Assembly (NCBI RefSeq): GCF_013170805.1
Contig: NZ_CP051293.1
Location: 2,734,001 to 2,798,000, forward strand
DNA length: 64,000 nt
Reading direction: 5' to 3'
Source: Mesorhizobium sp. NZP2077
GTDB taxonomy: Bacteria > Pseudomonadota > Alphaproteobacteria > Rhizobiales > Rhizobiaceae
In this document: positions 34,502 through 42,886 of the stretch, piece by piece
Numbering within the stretch: position 1 is the first letter of the stretch
How the letters are laid out: each line of letters starts with the position of its first letter
Notes under the pieces: generated by a model
Told to the model about the DNA's origin: nothing
Database searches by the model: none
What the model saw: only the letters and a program-made list of their open reading frames with translations
Made by a program: the position numbers and the translations under genes

Positions 34502-35650
34502 TCACCCCAGCAGATTGCGGGCCGTGCGCATGAAGATCTTCGAGCCGATCGGGATCAAATCGTCGGGAAAATCATAGTCCGGATTGTGGAGCGCTGGGTG
34601 GCGCTCGCCGGCGCCGAGGAAAAACATCGCCGACTTCGCACCATGGCCGAACAGGCCGAAATCTTCCGAGGCACGCATCGGCAGGGCTTCTTGCCCGTGC
34701 ACGACACCTTCTTCATCGAGCGCGCGCTGCAGGTGTTCCACCGCGTCCGGCGCGTTGACGCTGGCGACGAAGATCTCGTGGTAATCCCAGCGGGCGGAAA
34801 GGCGATGCCGGGCAGCGATCTCCTTGACCAGGGCTTCGGCGGCGGCGCAGAGGTCGGCCATGCGCTCGTCGCGGCGGGTGCGCAGCGTCGCCCACACCTC
34901 TCCATGCGCGGGCGCGATGCCGAACACGGCTTCGCCCATTTCGGCATGGGTGACGGTGACCATGGAGAAATCGTCGTCGGCGAAGGTGGCGCGGCCGAGC
35001 GCAGGCAGTGCCGGCATCAGCTCTGAGATCGCCGGCATGGGCGAGATGCCGGTCTCGGGCATGGAGGAATGCGCGGTCTTGCCCTCGAGCACGATGCGCA
35101 TGCCGCGCGAGGCGCAATTGACCACGCCGGGCTTGAGCCTGACCTCGCCGAACGGCACGCCGGGCAAATTGTGCAAAGAGAAGGCGAAGTCGGGCGCGAT
35201 CTCGCCGTAGCGCGGATCGGCGACGACGCCGGCCGCGCCATTGCCGGTTTCTTCCGCCGGCTGGAACATCAGCACGACGCGACCGCTGGCTGGTCGCTCG
35301 CGGCCGAGCTGGCGGCCAAGGGCGGCCAGGATCGCGGTGTGCCCATCATGGCCGCACATATGCGACTTGCCCGGCACCTGCGAGGCATGCGGCACGCCTG
35401 ACAGCTCCTCGATCGGCAGCGCGTCGAGTTCCGAGCGGAACAGCACGGTCGGTCCGGCCTTGCCGCTGTCATAGACCGCAGCCACGCCGTGCCCGCCCAA
35501 GCCGGTCAGCACTCTGTCCGGCGCCGTGTCGGCGAGGAAGGAGACGACCTCTTTTGCCGTCTTCTCCTCCTCGTTAGAGATTTCCGGCTGCTGGTGCAGC
35601 TTGCGCCGCCACTCGGTGATCTCGACAATGTCGCGATTGGTCAGGGTCAT
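34502..35650 (-). CDS. M20-family amidohydrolase (HipO/hippurate hydrolase-like)
   Basis: A 382-residue peptidase-M20D-type enzyme. Metal ligands are visible in HMCGHDGHTAIL, the catalytic Glu pair in MFQPAEETGNGA and another ligand His in FSLHNLPG; the lid-domain segment GKTAHSSMPETGISP follows. A late His lies in ERHPALHNPDYDFPD. The family removes acyl groups from amino acids such as hippurate or N-acetyl amino acids. I used the ATG at 35650, eight bases after GGAGG, rather than the one 30 bases upstream. Confidence 0.9.
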   Translation of the reverse strand: MTLTNRDIVEITEWRRKLHQQPEISNEEEKTAKEVVSFLADTAPDRVLTGLGGHGVAAVYDSGKAGPTVLFRSELDALPIEELSGVPHASQVPGKSHMCGHDGHTAILAALGRQLGRERPASGRVVLMFQPAEETGNGAAGVVADPRYGEIAPDFAFSLHNLPGVPFGEVRLKPGVVNCASRGMRIVLEGKTAHSSMPETGISPMPAISELMPALPALGRATFADDDFSMVTVTHAEMGEAVFGIAPAHGEVWATLRTRRDERMADLCAAAEALVKEIAARHRLSARWDYHEIFVASVNAPDAVEHLQRALDEEGVVHGQEALPMRASEDFGLFGHGAKSAMFFLGAGERHPALHNPDYDFPDDLIPIGSKIFMRTARNLLG

Positions 35651-35832
35651 GCTTTGCGCCTCCACTGGATTTCTCGCCATACGCCCGGTCGCCCGGTTGC
35701 GTAGGAAATCGATATGGAATTGCTAGCGATAAACGGCTGTACCCGCCACAGTCCAATTTCCATGGCTTCGGCGAGCCATGACCCCGGGACAGTGCGCAGC
35801 GGCGGATATCGCTGCGCACTGTCCCAGATTGC

Positions 35833-36276
35833 TTATTGGTTGATCTCGGGCTCGACCAGCTTTGCCAGGTTTCTCAGCGACTCCTGCCAGCCGAGATAGC
35901 AGGCCTCGACCGGGATCACGTCGGGGATGCCGGCCTGGGTGATGTCGATTTCGGTGCCGACCGAGACTTTCTTCAGGATCACGGTCACCTGGATCTCGCC
36001 TGATAAATTGGGGTCGTCGAACCTGTCGGTGTAACGCAGGCGCTCGCCGGGAACGAGTTCGAGATACTCGCCGCCGAAGGCATGGCTGCCGCCGGTGGTG
36101 AAGTTGCGGAACGACATCTTGAACGTGCCGCCGACCTTGGCCTCGAGGTGATCGACCGTGCAGGTGAAGCCGTTCGGCGGCAGCCACTTGGCCAGCGCGT
36201 CGGCTTCGACGAAGGCGCGATAGACCTTTTCCGGGCTGGTGGTGACAACACGGTGCAAACGTACGGTACCGGGCAT
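35833..36276 (-). CDS. AHSA1/SRPBCC-domain protein
   Basis: A 147-residue START-like protein of the activator-of-Hsp90-ATPase (AHSA1) domain type: VTTSPEKVYRAFVEADALAKWLPPNGF at the start and CYLGWQESLRNLAKLVEPE at the end. It forms a hydrophobic cavity for an unknown ligand. ATG at 36276 follows GGACAGGAT; an upstream ATG at 36291 is a weaker choice. It is divergent from the molybdenum hydroxylase operon. Confidence 0.85.
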   Translation of the reverse strand: MPGTVRLHRVVTTSPEKVYRAFVEADALAKWLPPNGFTCTVDHLEAKVGGTFKMSFRNFTTGGSHAFGGEYLELVPGERLRYTDRFDDPNLSGEIQVTVILKKVSVGTEIDITQAGIPDVIPVEACYLGWQESLRNLAKLVEPEINQ

Positions 36277-36575
36277 ATCCTGTCCTTTCATGATGCCTGT
36301 TCGATGTCCCAAGGACGAACGGGGCTTGACCCGCCCGACATAGGGTTTCAAATTTTTTCGGGAACCCCGCCGCAAGGCTGTTTTATCTCCGTGCGTGTCG
36401 TTGTCGCAAAACCGCGGCGCAGTTCTGGGCGATATGCACTGCGTAGGGCGGTTCAGGTCGCTTTGGGACTCGATTTTCCGCGGCTGGACCAATCGTCGCA
36501 AATGACGAACCGGATAGCCATTATGAGGCGATTGTTTATAACGGTCGCTCAGATTGCCATATCCAAGGGGAGACG

Positions 36576-37436
36576 ATGCGCTACATACGTCCGCTTTCAA
36601 TCGAAGATGCCGTTGGCCAATTGGCCGGATCGGCCGGCATAGCAGCCATTCTGGCCGGAGGCAGCGACCTGCTGGTGAGGATGAAGGGTGGTTTTGTCGA
36701 ACCCGACCTGATCATCGACATCAAGTCGATCGCCGGTCTCAGCGAGATCCGCGAAACAGCCGAGGGCTTCAGCATCGGTGCCACTGTCCCCTGCGCCGTG
36801 CTGGGCGAGAACGTTGCCCTGAAGAAGGCATGGCCGGGCGTCGTCGAGGCAGCCAAGCTGATCGGCTCCAAGCAGGTGCAGGGACGCTGCACCATCGTGG
36901 GCAATCTCTGCAACGCCTCGCCGGCGGCCGACAGCGTGCCGGCATTGGTGGCGGCTGGCGCGCGGGCGGTGATCGCGGGCCCCTCGGGCAAGCGCACGAT
37001 TGCCGTGGAGGCAGTGCCGGTCGCACCGGGCAAAACCTCGCTCGTCAAAGGCGAGATCATCGAGGCGATCCTGCTCAACAAACGCGCGCCGCATTCGGGC
37101 GATGCCTATCTCAGGTTCATTCCGCGCACAGAGATGGACATCGCCGTGGTCAGCGCCGGCGTCAATCTGACGATCGATGGCGCTGGTGTCGTCACAGCCG
37201 CCCGCGTGGCGCTGGGTGCGGCGGCCCCCACCGTGCTGCTGGTCGAGGAGGCCGCCGAGGCGCTCATCGGCAGGAAGCTCGACGAAGCCGCCCTCGAGCG
37301 GCTGGCAAAAGTCTGCGCCGGGGCCTGCCGCCCCATCGACGACAAGCGCGGCACCATCGATTTCAGAAGGAAGGTTGCGGGTGTGCTGGCCAAGAGAGCC
37401 GCAACGACCGCCTACGCACGTGCAGGAGGCAAATGA
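36576..37436 (+). CDS. Molybdenum hydroxylase FAD-binding subunit (CoxM/XdhB type)
   Basis: A 286-residue medium subunit. It carries FAD in the electron chain of xanthine-dehydrogenase-family enzymes. The two FAD motifs are visible: ILAGGSDLLVRMKGG (about residues 27-41) and TIVGNLCNASPAADSVPALVAAGA (about 107-130). The C-terminal CO-dehydrogenase-flavoprotein domain follows. GGGGAGACG precedes the ATG. Its stop overlaps the 2Fe-2S subunit start, and the three subunits are in the usual M-S-L order. Confidence 0.92.
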   Translation: MRYIRPLSIEDAVGQLAGSAGIAAILAGGSDLLVRMKGGFVEPDLIIDIKSIAGLSEIRETAEGFSIGATVPCAVLGENVALKKAWPGVVEAAKLIGSKQVQGRCTIVGNLCNASPAADSVPALVAAGARAVIAGPSGKRTIAVEAVPVAPGKTSLVKGEIIEAILLNKRAPHSGDAYLRFIPRTEMDIAVVSAGVNLTIDGAGVVTAARVALGAAAPTVLLVEEAAEALIGRKLDEAALERLAKVCAGACRPIDDKRGTIDFRRKVAGVLAKRAATTAYARAGGK

Positions 37437-37912
37437 TGGCTGGCATAGCAGTCTCGACCACAATCAACGGCGACATAACAGAATATCTCTGCCAGCCTGA
37501 CGAGACGCTGCTCGACGTGCTGCGCGACCGCCTCGGGCTGACCGGCGCCAAGGAAGGCTGCGGCACCGGCGATTGCGGCGCCTGCTCGATCATCCTCGAC
37601 GACCGGCTGGTCTGCTCGTGCCTGGTGCTGGGCGCCGAGGCCGAAGGCCGGCGCATCGAGACCGTCGAAGGCATGGCGCATGGCGACCAGCTGCACACGC
37701 TGCAGCAGAAATTCCTCGAGCACGCAGCGCTGCAATGCGGCATCTGCACGCCGGGTTTTCTGATCGCGGCCAAGGACCTCTTGGCGAAAAACCCCGACCC
37801 GACCGAGGAGGAGATTCGCTTTGGTCTCGCCGGGAACCTCTGCCGCTGCACCGGCTATGACAAGATCGTGCGCGCCGTCCAGGACGCGGCACATGTGATG
37901 AAGGGAGCCTGA
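37433..37912 (+). CDS. Molybdenum hydroxylase 2Fe-2S subunit (CoxS/XdhC type)
   Basis: A 159-residue small subunit with two 2Fe-2S clusters. The plant-ferredoxin-type cluster uses CGTGDCGACS and the later LVCSC; the second uses LQCGICTPGF and NLCRCTGY. All eight cysteines are present. ATGATG at 37433 gives two possible starts, both after AGGAGGC. It passes electrons from the Mo site to FAD. Confidence 0.94.
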   Translation: MMAGIAVSTTINGDITEYLCQPDETLLDVLRDRLGLTGAKEGCGTGDCGACSIILDDRLVCSCLVLGAEAEGRRIETVEGMAHGDQLHTLQQKFLEHAALQCGICTPGFLIAAKDLLAKNPDPTEEEIRFGLAGNLCRCTGYDKIVRAVQDAAHVMKGA

Positions 37913-37914
37913 AG

Positions 37915-40176
37915 ATGAATTTCGATCCGCGTTTTTCCGGGCGTAAATTCACATCCGTCGGCACACGCCCCGTCCGTCCCGACGGCGTCGACAAGGTGAC
38001 GGGCCGCGCCCGCTACGGCGCCGACTTCAACATGGCCGGCCAGCTGGTCGGCCGCGTGCTGCGCAGCCCGCATGCGCACGCCATCATCCGCAAGATCGAC
38101 ATCTCGAAGGCCGAAAAGCTTGCCGGCGTGAAGGCGGTGATCACGGCGAAAGACCTGCCTGACCTCACCGACGGCGATGCCGCCATGTACGACGTCCTCG
38201 ACAATTGCATGGCGCGCACCAAGGCGCTCTATGACGGCCATGCGGTGGCCGCGGTCGCGGCCGTCGACGCCCGCACGGCGCGGCAAGCGCTGAAGCTGAT
38301 CGAGGTCGACTACGAGCTGTTGCCGCATGTCACCGATGTCGACCTGGCGATGGAGCACCACGCCCCGCTGATCAACGACACGATCTTCACCGAGGGCCTC
38401 GAGGAAAAGCCGGTAAAACCCTCCAACGTCACCAAGCGCAGCCAGTTCGGCCATGGCGATGTCCACCAGGGCTTTGGCCACGCCGACTTCATCGTCGAGC
38501 GCTCCTTCAAGACCGAGCAGACGCACCAGGGCTATATCGAGCCGCATGCCTGCGTGGCGAGCGTCTCGTCCGACGGTACCGCCGACCTCTGGGTCTGCAC
38601 GCAGGGCCATTTCGTCTACCGCCAGCATTGCGCCCAGCTGCTTGGCATGGAAGCCTCGAAGCTGCGCGTCACCTCGTCCGAGATCGGCGGCGGCTTTGGT
38701 GGCAAGACCCATGTCTGGGCCGAGCCGGTGGCGCTTGCCCTGTCGCGCAAGGCCGGACGCCCGGTGAAGCTGGTGATGACCCGCGACGAGGTGTTCCGCG
38801 CCTCCGGCCCGACCAGCGCCACCTCGATCGACGTCAAGATCGGCGCCCGCAAGGATGGCACCATCACCGCCGCCGAAGCGACGCTGCGCTACAGCGCCGG
38901 CCCCTATGCCGGCTCCTGGGCCGAGATCGGCGCCATGACGGCATTCGCCTGCTACAAGCTCGATAACGTCAAGACGGTCGGCTACGAAGTGCTGGTCAAC
39001 CGGCCGAAGACGGCGGCCTATCGCGCGCCCTCGGCGCCAATGGCGGCCTTCGCGGTGGAAAGCGCCATCGACGAGCTCGCCAAGGAGATCGGCATGGATC
39101 CGGTCGACTTCCGCATCAAGAATGCCGCGCAGGAAGGCACACGCTCGTCCTACGGCCCGGTCTACGGCCCGATCGGCATCGGCCCGACGCTGGAGGCGGT
39201 GAAGAACCATCCGCACATGAAGGCCAAGCTCGGCAAGAACCAGGGCAGGGGCATGGCCTGCGGCTTCTGGTTCAACTTCGGCGGCCAGACCTGCGTGGAT
39301 CTCAACATCGGCATGGACGGCTCGGTGTCGCTCGCCGTCGGCACGGTGGACGTGGGCGGTTCCCGCGCCTCGCTGTCGCTGGTGGCGGCGGAGGAACTCG
39401 GCATCGACTATGCCCAGCTCAAGGCGGTCGTCGCCGACACGTCTTCCCTCGGCTATAACGACATGACCGACGGCAGCCGCGGCACCTTCTCCTCCTCCAT
39501 GGCGACCATCTCGGCCGCCCGCAACGCGATCAAAATCCTGCGCGAGCGCGCAGCGCAGATGTGGGACATCGACGTTGACGACGTGGTCTGGGAAAAGGGC
39601 CACGCGGTCGCCAAGGGCGACAAGCATGGCAATCTCGGCAAGCTGTCGCTGAAGGAGATCGCGCTGCAATCCGGCAAGACCGGCGGGCCGATCGCCGGCC
39701 ACAGCGAGCTCGTCGCCGACGGTGCCGGCGTCTCCTTCGCCACCCATATCTGCGACATCGAGGTCGACCCCGAGACCGGCTCGACCAGGGTGATCCGCTA
39801 CACGGTGGTGCAGGATGCCGGCAAGGCGGTGCACCCGACCTATGTCGAGGGCCAGTACCAGGGCGGTGCGGCGCAAGGCATCGGCTGGGCGCTCAACGAG
39901 GAGTATATTTACGGCAAGGACGGCAGGCTGCAGAACGCCGGCTTCCTCGACTACCGCATCCCGGTGTGCTCCGACCTGCCGATGATCGACACGCAGATCC
40001 TGGAAATCCCCAACCCCAACCACCCCTATGGCGTGCGCGGCGTCGGCGAAACCTCGATCGTGCCGCCGCTGGCGGCGATCGCCAACGCAGTGTCGAACGC
40101 GGCGGGCGTGCGCATGACCCACATCCCGATGTCGCCGCCACGCATCCTGGCGGCGATCGAGGCGGAACGGGGCTAG
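37915..40176 (+). CDS. Molybdenum hydroxylase large catalytic subunit (CoxL/XdhA type)
   Basis: A 753-residue Mo-cofactor subunit. Motifs include GGGFGGKTHVW, AYRAPSAP and, near the C-terminus, GVGETSIVPP, which holds the catalytic Glu of the xanthine oxidase family. The CO-dehydrogenase form I signature AYxCSFR is absent, so this is not an aerobic CO dehydrogenase in the strict sense; it hydroxylates some other aldehyde, N-heterocycle or acyl-CoA. It starts two bases after the 2Fe-2S subunit and is followed by a MoaD-like gene. Confidence 0.93.
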   Translation: MNFDPRFSGRKFTSVGTRPVRPDGVDKVTGRARYGADFNMAGQLVGRVLRSPHAHAIIRKIDISKAEKLAGVKAVITAKDLPDLTDGDAAMYDVLDNCMARTKALYDGHAVAAVAAVDARTARQALKLIEVDYELLPHVTDVDLAMEHHAPLINDTIFTEGLEEKPVKPSNVTKRSQFGHGDVHQGFGHADFIVERSFKTEQTHQGYIEPHACVASVSSDGTADLWVCTQGHFVYRQHCAQLLGMEASKLRVTSSEIGGGFGGKTHVWAEPVALALSRKAGRPVKLVMTRDEVFRASGPTSATSIDVKIGARKDGTITAAEATLRYSAGPYAGSWAEIGAMTAFACYKLDNVKTVGYEVLVNRPKTAAYRAPSAPMAAFAVESAIDELAKEIGMDPVDFRIKNAAQEGTRSSYGPVYGPIGIGPTLEAVKNHPHMKAKLGKNQGRGMACGFWFNFGGQTCVDLNIGMDGSVSLAVGTVDVGGSRASLSLVAAEELGIDYAQLKAVVADTSSLGYNDMTDGSRGTFSSSMATISAARNAIKILRERAAQMWDIDVDDVVWEKGHAVAKGDKHGNLGKLSLKEIALQSGKTGGPIAGHSELVADGAGVSFATHICDIEVDPETGSTRVIRYTVVQDAGKAVHPTYVEGQYQGGAAQGIGWALNEEYIYGKDGRLQNAGFLDYRIPVCSDLPMIDTQILEIPNPNHPYGVRGVGETSIVPPLAAIANAVSNAAGVRMTHIPMSPPRILAAIEAERG

Positions 40177-40194
40177 GGGAGGGAGCTCAGGCGA

Positions 40195-40440
40195 ATGGTC
40201 GAAGTCACCCTTTGGGGCGCGCTCGGCCAGCTCGCCGGTGGCAAGAGCAAGGTCGAGGTCGAGGCCAAGGACATCAGGGAGCTGTTCAGGAAACTGGCTG
40301 AACAGTATCCCGGCTTCGAGCCGTGGATCGATCGCGGGATTGCGGTCGCGATCGACGGGGTGATTTATCGCGATACGTGGAGCAAGGAGCTGCCGGAGGG
40401 GGCGGAGATTTTTCTGCTGCCGCGGCTGGCTGGGGGGTAG
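40195..40440 (+). CDS. MoaD/ThiS-like sulfur-carrier protein
   Basis: An 81-residue beta-grasp protein: VEVTLWGALGQLAGGKSKVEVEAKDIRELFRKLAEQYPGFEPWI at the N-terminus, EIFLLPRLAGG at the end. The C-terminal Gly-Gly is the thiocarboxylate-forming tail of MoaD. GGGAGGGAG precedes the ATG, 18 bases after the large-subunit stop, so it belongs to the molybdenum hydroxylase operon. It may supply sulfur for cofactor synthesis, or for a maturation step specific to this enzyme. Confidence 0.87.
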   Translation: MVEVTLWGALGQLAGGKSKVEVEAKDIRELFRKLAEQYPGFEPWIDRGIAVAIDGVIYRDTWSKELPEGAEIFLLPRLAGG

Positions 40441-40552
40441 ATATGAGGGGTGAGGGGTCTGACGCAGGTCGCTTTGTGACTGACGATTATACGCAACGCC
40501 GTCATGACCAACGGCCTACCCGCAGGCATCAAGGCCTACGATCGTGACGTTT

Positions 40553-41179
40553 TCAAACAAAAGCTCGAGCACCATTGTCCGCTAAGTATCGCCAGACAAC
40601 GAGGTCGATAACCTTGATAGGCTCATCGTTAGCCTCAGCGATAGTCGCACAAAAATGTTCCGCATCGCTAAATCCGAATTGCCTGGAAATTCGAACTAGA
40701 TGGCGATCTGGTTTTTGGGTGTTGATCCCTAGGTTTTTTGCAAGATGCCAAACCGTAACTGGCCCGATGTAGGGGAGCCGGCCTAACGTCGATATGGGAT
40801 CTGAAATTAGGGACGCTTTTAGTGAACAGAACCCCAACCTGTCTACTATACGTGCAATCTGAACAATTGCTGAAAGCTTAGATTTGTTGCGGAAGGCAGC
40901 CTGAGCCGAGATATAGCAGTAGGGGTACGAATCGACGATTGCATGGGCAGACTCCCAGTCGCAAAAGCATAGTGAGATATTGTCGAATACGCGCCGAACA
41001 ACGGCCTCTCGAAAGCCAGAGCAGAGCACAACCCAAGCAGCCTCTCGCAAAAATGTAGGCTCGTTCACCGACATTACATCAGTATTTCGCTGCCAAGCCA
41101 CTTCCTGCTGCAAGCCCGCAGATCCGACATACTCCACGGCTCGCGCGTACAACTGCAATGCCCTTGAAACATCTGGCAT
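40553..41179 (-). CDS. cap11: OGG/HhH-GPD-like protein of type IV CBASS (Cap11-like)
   Basis: A 208-residue helix-hairpin-helix glycosylase-like protein. LGRLPYIGPVTVWHLAKNLGINTQKPDRHLVRISRQFG contains the hairpin and the Asp of the HhH-GPD active site (KPDRHL). The Lys that bifunctional OGG enzymes use in the hairpin is not at its usual place, so lyase chemistry may be absent. Base-excision-like proteins of this kind are accessory genes of type IV CBASS. It is the last gene of the operon, three bases after the SLATT stop. Codon use is AT-richer than in the flanking metabolic genes. Confidence 0.8.
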   Translation of the reverse strand: MPDVSRALQLYARAVEYVGSAGLQQEVAWQRNTDVMSVNEPTFLREAAWVVLCSGFREAVVRRVFDNISLCFCDWESAHAIVDSYPYCYISAQAAFRNKSKLSAIVQIARIVDRLGFCSLKASLISDPISTLGRLPYIGPVTVWHLAKNLGINTQKPDRHLVRISRQFGFSDAEHFCATIAEANDEPIKVIDLVVWRYLADNGARAFV

Positions 41180-41182
41180 ATG

Positions 41183-41761
41183 TCAATCCCGCCCAAAGTT
41201 GTCTCGAAACCAGAATCTTACCCGCGTCAAAACGATTGATGCCCCAGGGTGGGCGTCAAGATGCTTGCTGACTGCGACCTTCATCATATGTCTGCGCTTT
41301 TGCCCAAGAAATAGGCGTTCGGGTATTTCGACACCAGCTGCAGACGCGGTGTCATAGCGGGCAAGCACTCTTCGGCAAGTTTCCTCATCCACCTCGTCGG
41401 CCGCGAGGAGATATCCTGCTTCCCGTTTGACCTCGGAATAAATGTCCAAGGTTCGCCTGTGGGCCTCGGAACGGGCCTTCCAGTCGGTTTTCAATTGGAC
41501 GATCGCAAGGAAGAGCGCTCCAACGGATAGAAGTCCCACCCAAACTTGGACATCCATCCCAAACGGCGTCAAAGAGACGTTGATCGTGGGCGCTACGAAG
41601 GCTAGGGCTGCTAGCCAAGTCGTCAATGCTAAAATTGCAAGATCCAATGCGAACGCCATTCCTGCATAGTGATCACGCAGGTTCGCATGGCCGGTACACA
41701 ACATGTCGCTGACACGCCTTATGCGCTCGAGTTCTTCCCTCAAGCCTTTGCTGGAGTTCAT
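41183..41761 (-). CDS. SLATT-domain two-helix membrane protein, probable CBASS effector
   Basis: A 192-residue protein with two membrane helices (residues about 33-57, AFALDLAILALTTWLAALAFV, and about 72-90, VWVGLLSVGALFLAIVQL), then a helical tail (DWKARSEAHRRTLDIYSEVKREAGYLLA), the layout of the SLATT family. SLATT proteins accompany nucleotide-signalling defence systems and are thought to damage the inner membrane when the second messenger binds. It overlaps the CD-NTase stop by four bases, which supports joint translation. Confidence 0.83.
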   Translation of the reverse strand: MNSSKGLREELERIRRVSDMLCTGHANLRDHYAGMAFALDLAILALTTWLAALAFVAPTINVSLTPFGMDVQVWVGLLSVGALFLAIVQLKTDWKARSEAHRRTLDIYSEVKREAGYLLAADEVDEETCRRVLARYDTASAAGVEIPERLFLGQKRRHMMKVAVSKHLDAHPGASIVLTRVRFWFRDNFGRD

Positions 41762-42699
41762 TGATCAAGCCCGAATATCGCACGCCATTGAGGGGTAGAG
41801 CCGGCTGCCGATGCATTTCTCATTCGCCGGGCTATTCGCCCCAAGACGTGGCTAAGTGCGAGACGGGTTTCATTGTTTGGTGGGCCAAGGTGCTCATCGA
41901 CGTGTACGGATTGCCCAGTGCTGTCCCTGACCGGGGATAGCACCAACTCGCGCGCATGTTCAAAAAAAGCGGGGAGCATTTTGGATGTGGTCAATTCACC
42001 TTTGTAATTTTTAAATGCGGCAATTGCTAAAGCTTCAATATGATAACCGCTAAGTCGCTGCCCCTCTGGCAATTGGCCATTTATCGCCTTTGCTAACTTT
42101 ATCGTCGGGACAAGTTTGCTGCCGCATTCCTGGTTCCGACGTGTTAATGCTTCTTGAAAGGCTATCGGATTGATTTTGGACCAGTCGTCACGCCTGGAAG
42201 ACGGCACGCGAAGATGACTGTCATCCGTTTTTATCGCGGGCAGAAGTTGGATTACCATGCCATCGCGAAAGGTCACGGTGACAGCCATCCTCCCGTGATC
42301 GACGGCCGCATGACTCCCCAGATGATTTCTAATGATATCGTCCATCCGCTCCAGGACCTCTTGCGGGCTTTTCCTCTCAAGGCCTGAACCATTAATTAAG
42401 ATCAAAGAATCGATATCGCTTAGACCATCCACATAGGTATGTTTGGCTACCGAGCCGCCAAAGAGCTGGTCGAATGAAGCCTCGGTTGCGCCCTGCAAGG
42501 CGTTCTTGACTTCGTCGAGGCGCGAATTGGTCAAATGCAAATCGCGGCTGTTAAAGCTGCCTAGTAAGTCGCCGAGCATTCGAGACAGTTCAGCTCCAAA
42601 TGCTGCAACCGTCGTTTCGTCCTCAGATTTTCGCACAACGTTTCGCAAGTTCTCGGGTGTCCGATGTACGAAAGGCCCGCCACCACCACTGCCTCCCAT
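41758..42699 (-). CDS. cdn: CD-NTase (cGAS/DncV-like nucleotidyltransferase) of type IV CBASS
   Basis: A 313-residue SMODS-type nucleotidyltransferase. The core motif is FGGSVAKHTYVDGLSDIDSLILING (the G-S element then D-x-D, about residues 80-103). The family helix LVPTIKLAKAINGQLPEGQRLSGYHIEALAIAAFKNY lies near residues 190-226. The N-terminus MGGSGGGGPFVHRTPENLR is unusually glycine-rich and probably flexible. In the strand that normally gives the third acidic residue I read MVIQLLPAIK, with no acidic residue. It starts one base after the native stop of the TGT-like gene, but two insertion sequences now separate it from that gene's main part, so its expression is uncertain. Confidence 0.87.
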   Translation of the reverse strand: MGGSGGGGPFVHRTPENLRNVVRKSEDETTVAAFGAELSRMLGDLLGSFNSRDLHLTNSRLDEVKNALQGATEASFDQLFGGSVAKHTYVDGLSDIDSLILINGSGLERKSPQEVLERMDDIIRNHLGSHAAVDHGRMAVTVTFRDGMVIQLLPAIKTDDSHLRVPSSRRDDWSKINPIAFQEALTRRNQECGSKLVPTIKLAKAINGQLPEGQRLSGYHIEALAIAAFKNYKGELTTSKMLPAFFEHARELVLSPVRDSTGQSVHVDEHLGPPNNETRLALSHVLGRIARRMRNASAAGSTPQWRAIFGLDQ

Positions 42700-42700
42700 C

Positions 42701-42814
42701 TCAATCTCCCACCGCTTCTTTCACACTTTCCGATGCTGCTTGGAATAATTCACGGTGAAATTTAAACGAGCTGAAATCTCCTCCGTTTAAAAATCGCCTC
42801 ATCTGTAACTCTAG
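42701..42814 (-). pseudogene. Severed C-terminal end of the TGT-like gene (Cap10-like)
   Basis: Thirty-seven codons plus TGA in the frame that continues the TGT-like gene once the two insertion sequences are removed: LELQMRRFLNGGDFSSFK... through ...SVKEAVGD. The junction is the CTAG at 42811-42814, the same CTAG that follows the main part of the gene at 45093-45096. The stop at 42701-42703 is one base before the CD-NTase ATG, as expected for a compact operon. This piece has no start of its own. Confidence 0.85.
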
Positions 42815-42886
42815 GCTCAGGACCTATTAAATCGCTTGCGGGGATATTGATCAGTTGATTCAATGGCGGCGCAAGGAGACGCTGCC

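Noticed and set aside
37855..40122. Very long minus-strand open frame opposite the Mo hydroxylase large subunit
   Set aside because: Shadow of a GC-rich gene: Asp/Ala/Arg/Gly-rich, without domains or ribosome site.
37915..40176. Aerobic CO dehydrogenase (form I)
   Set aside because: The large subunit has AYRAPSAP in place of the AYxCSFR active-site loop.
36440..40490. Short repeat CAGGTCGCTTTG on both sides of the molybdenum hydroxylase operon (about 36450 and 40463) as possible attachment sites
   Set aside because: Only 12 bases are shared, there is no integrase or tRNA, and the operon has the same base composition as its surroundings.
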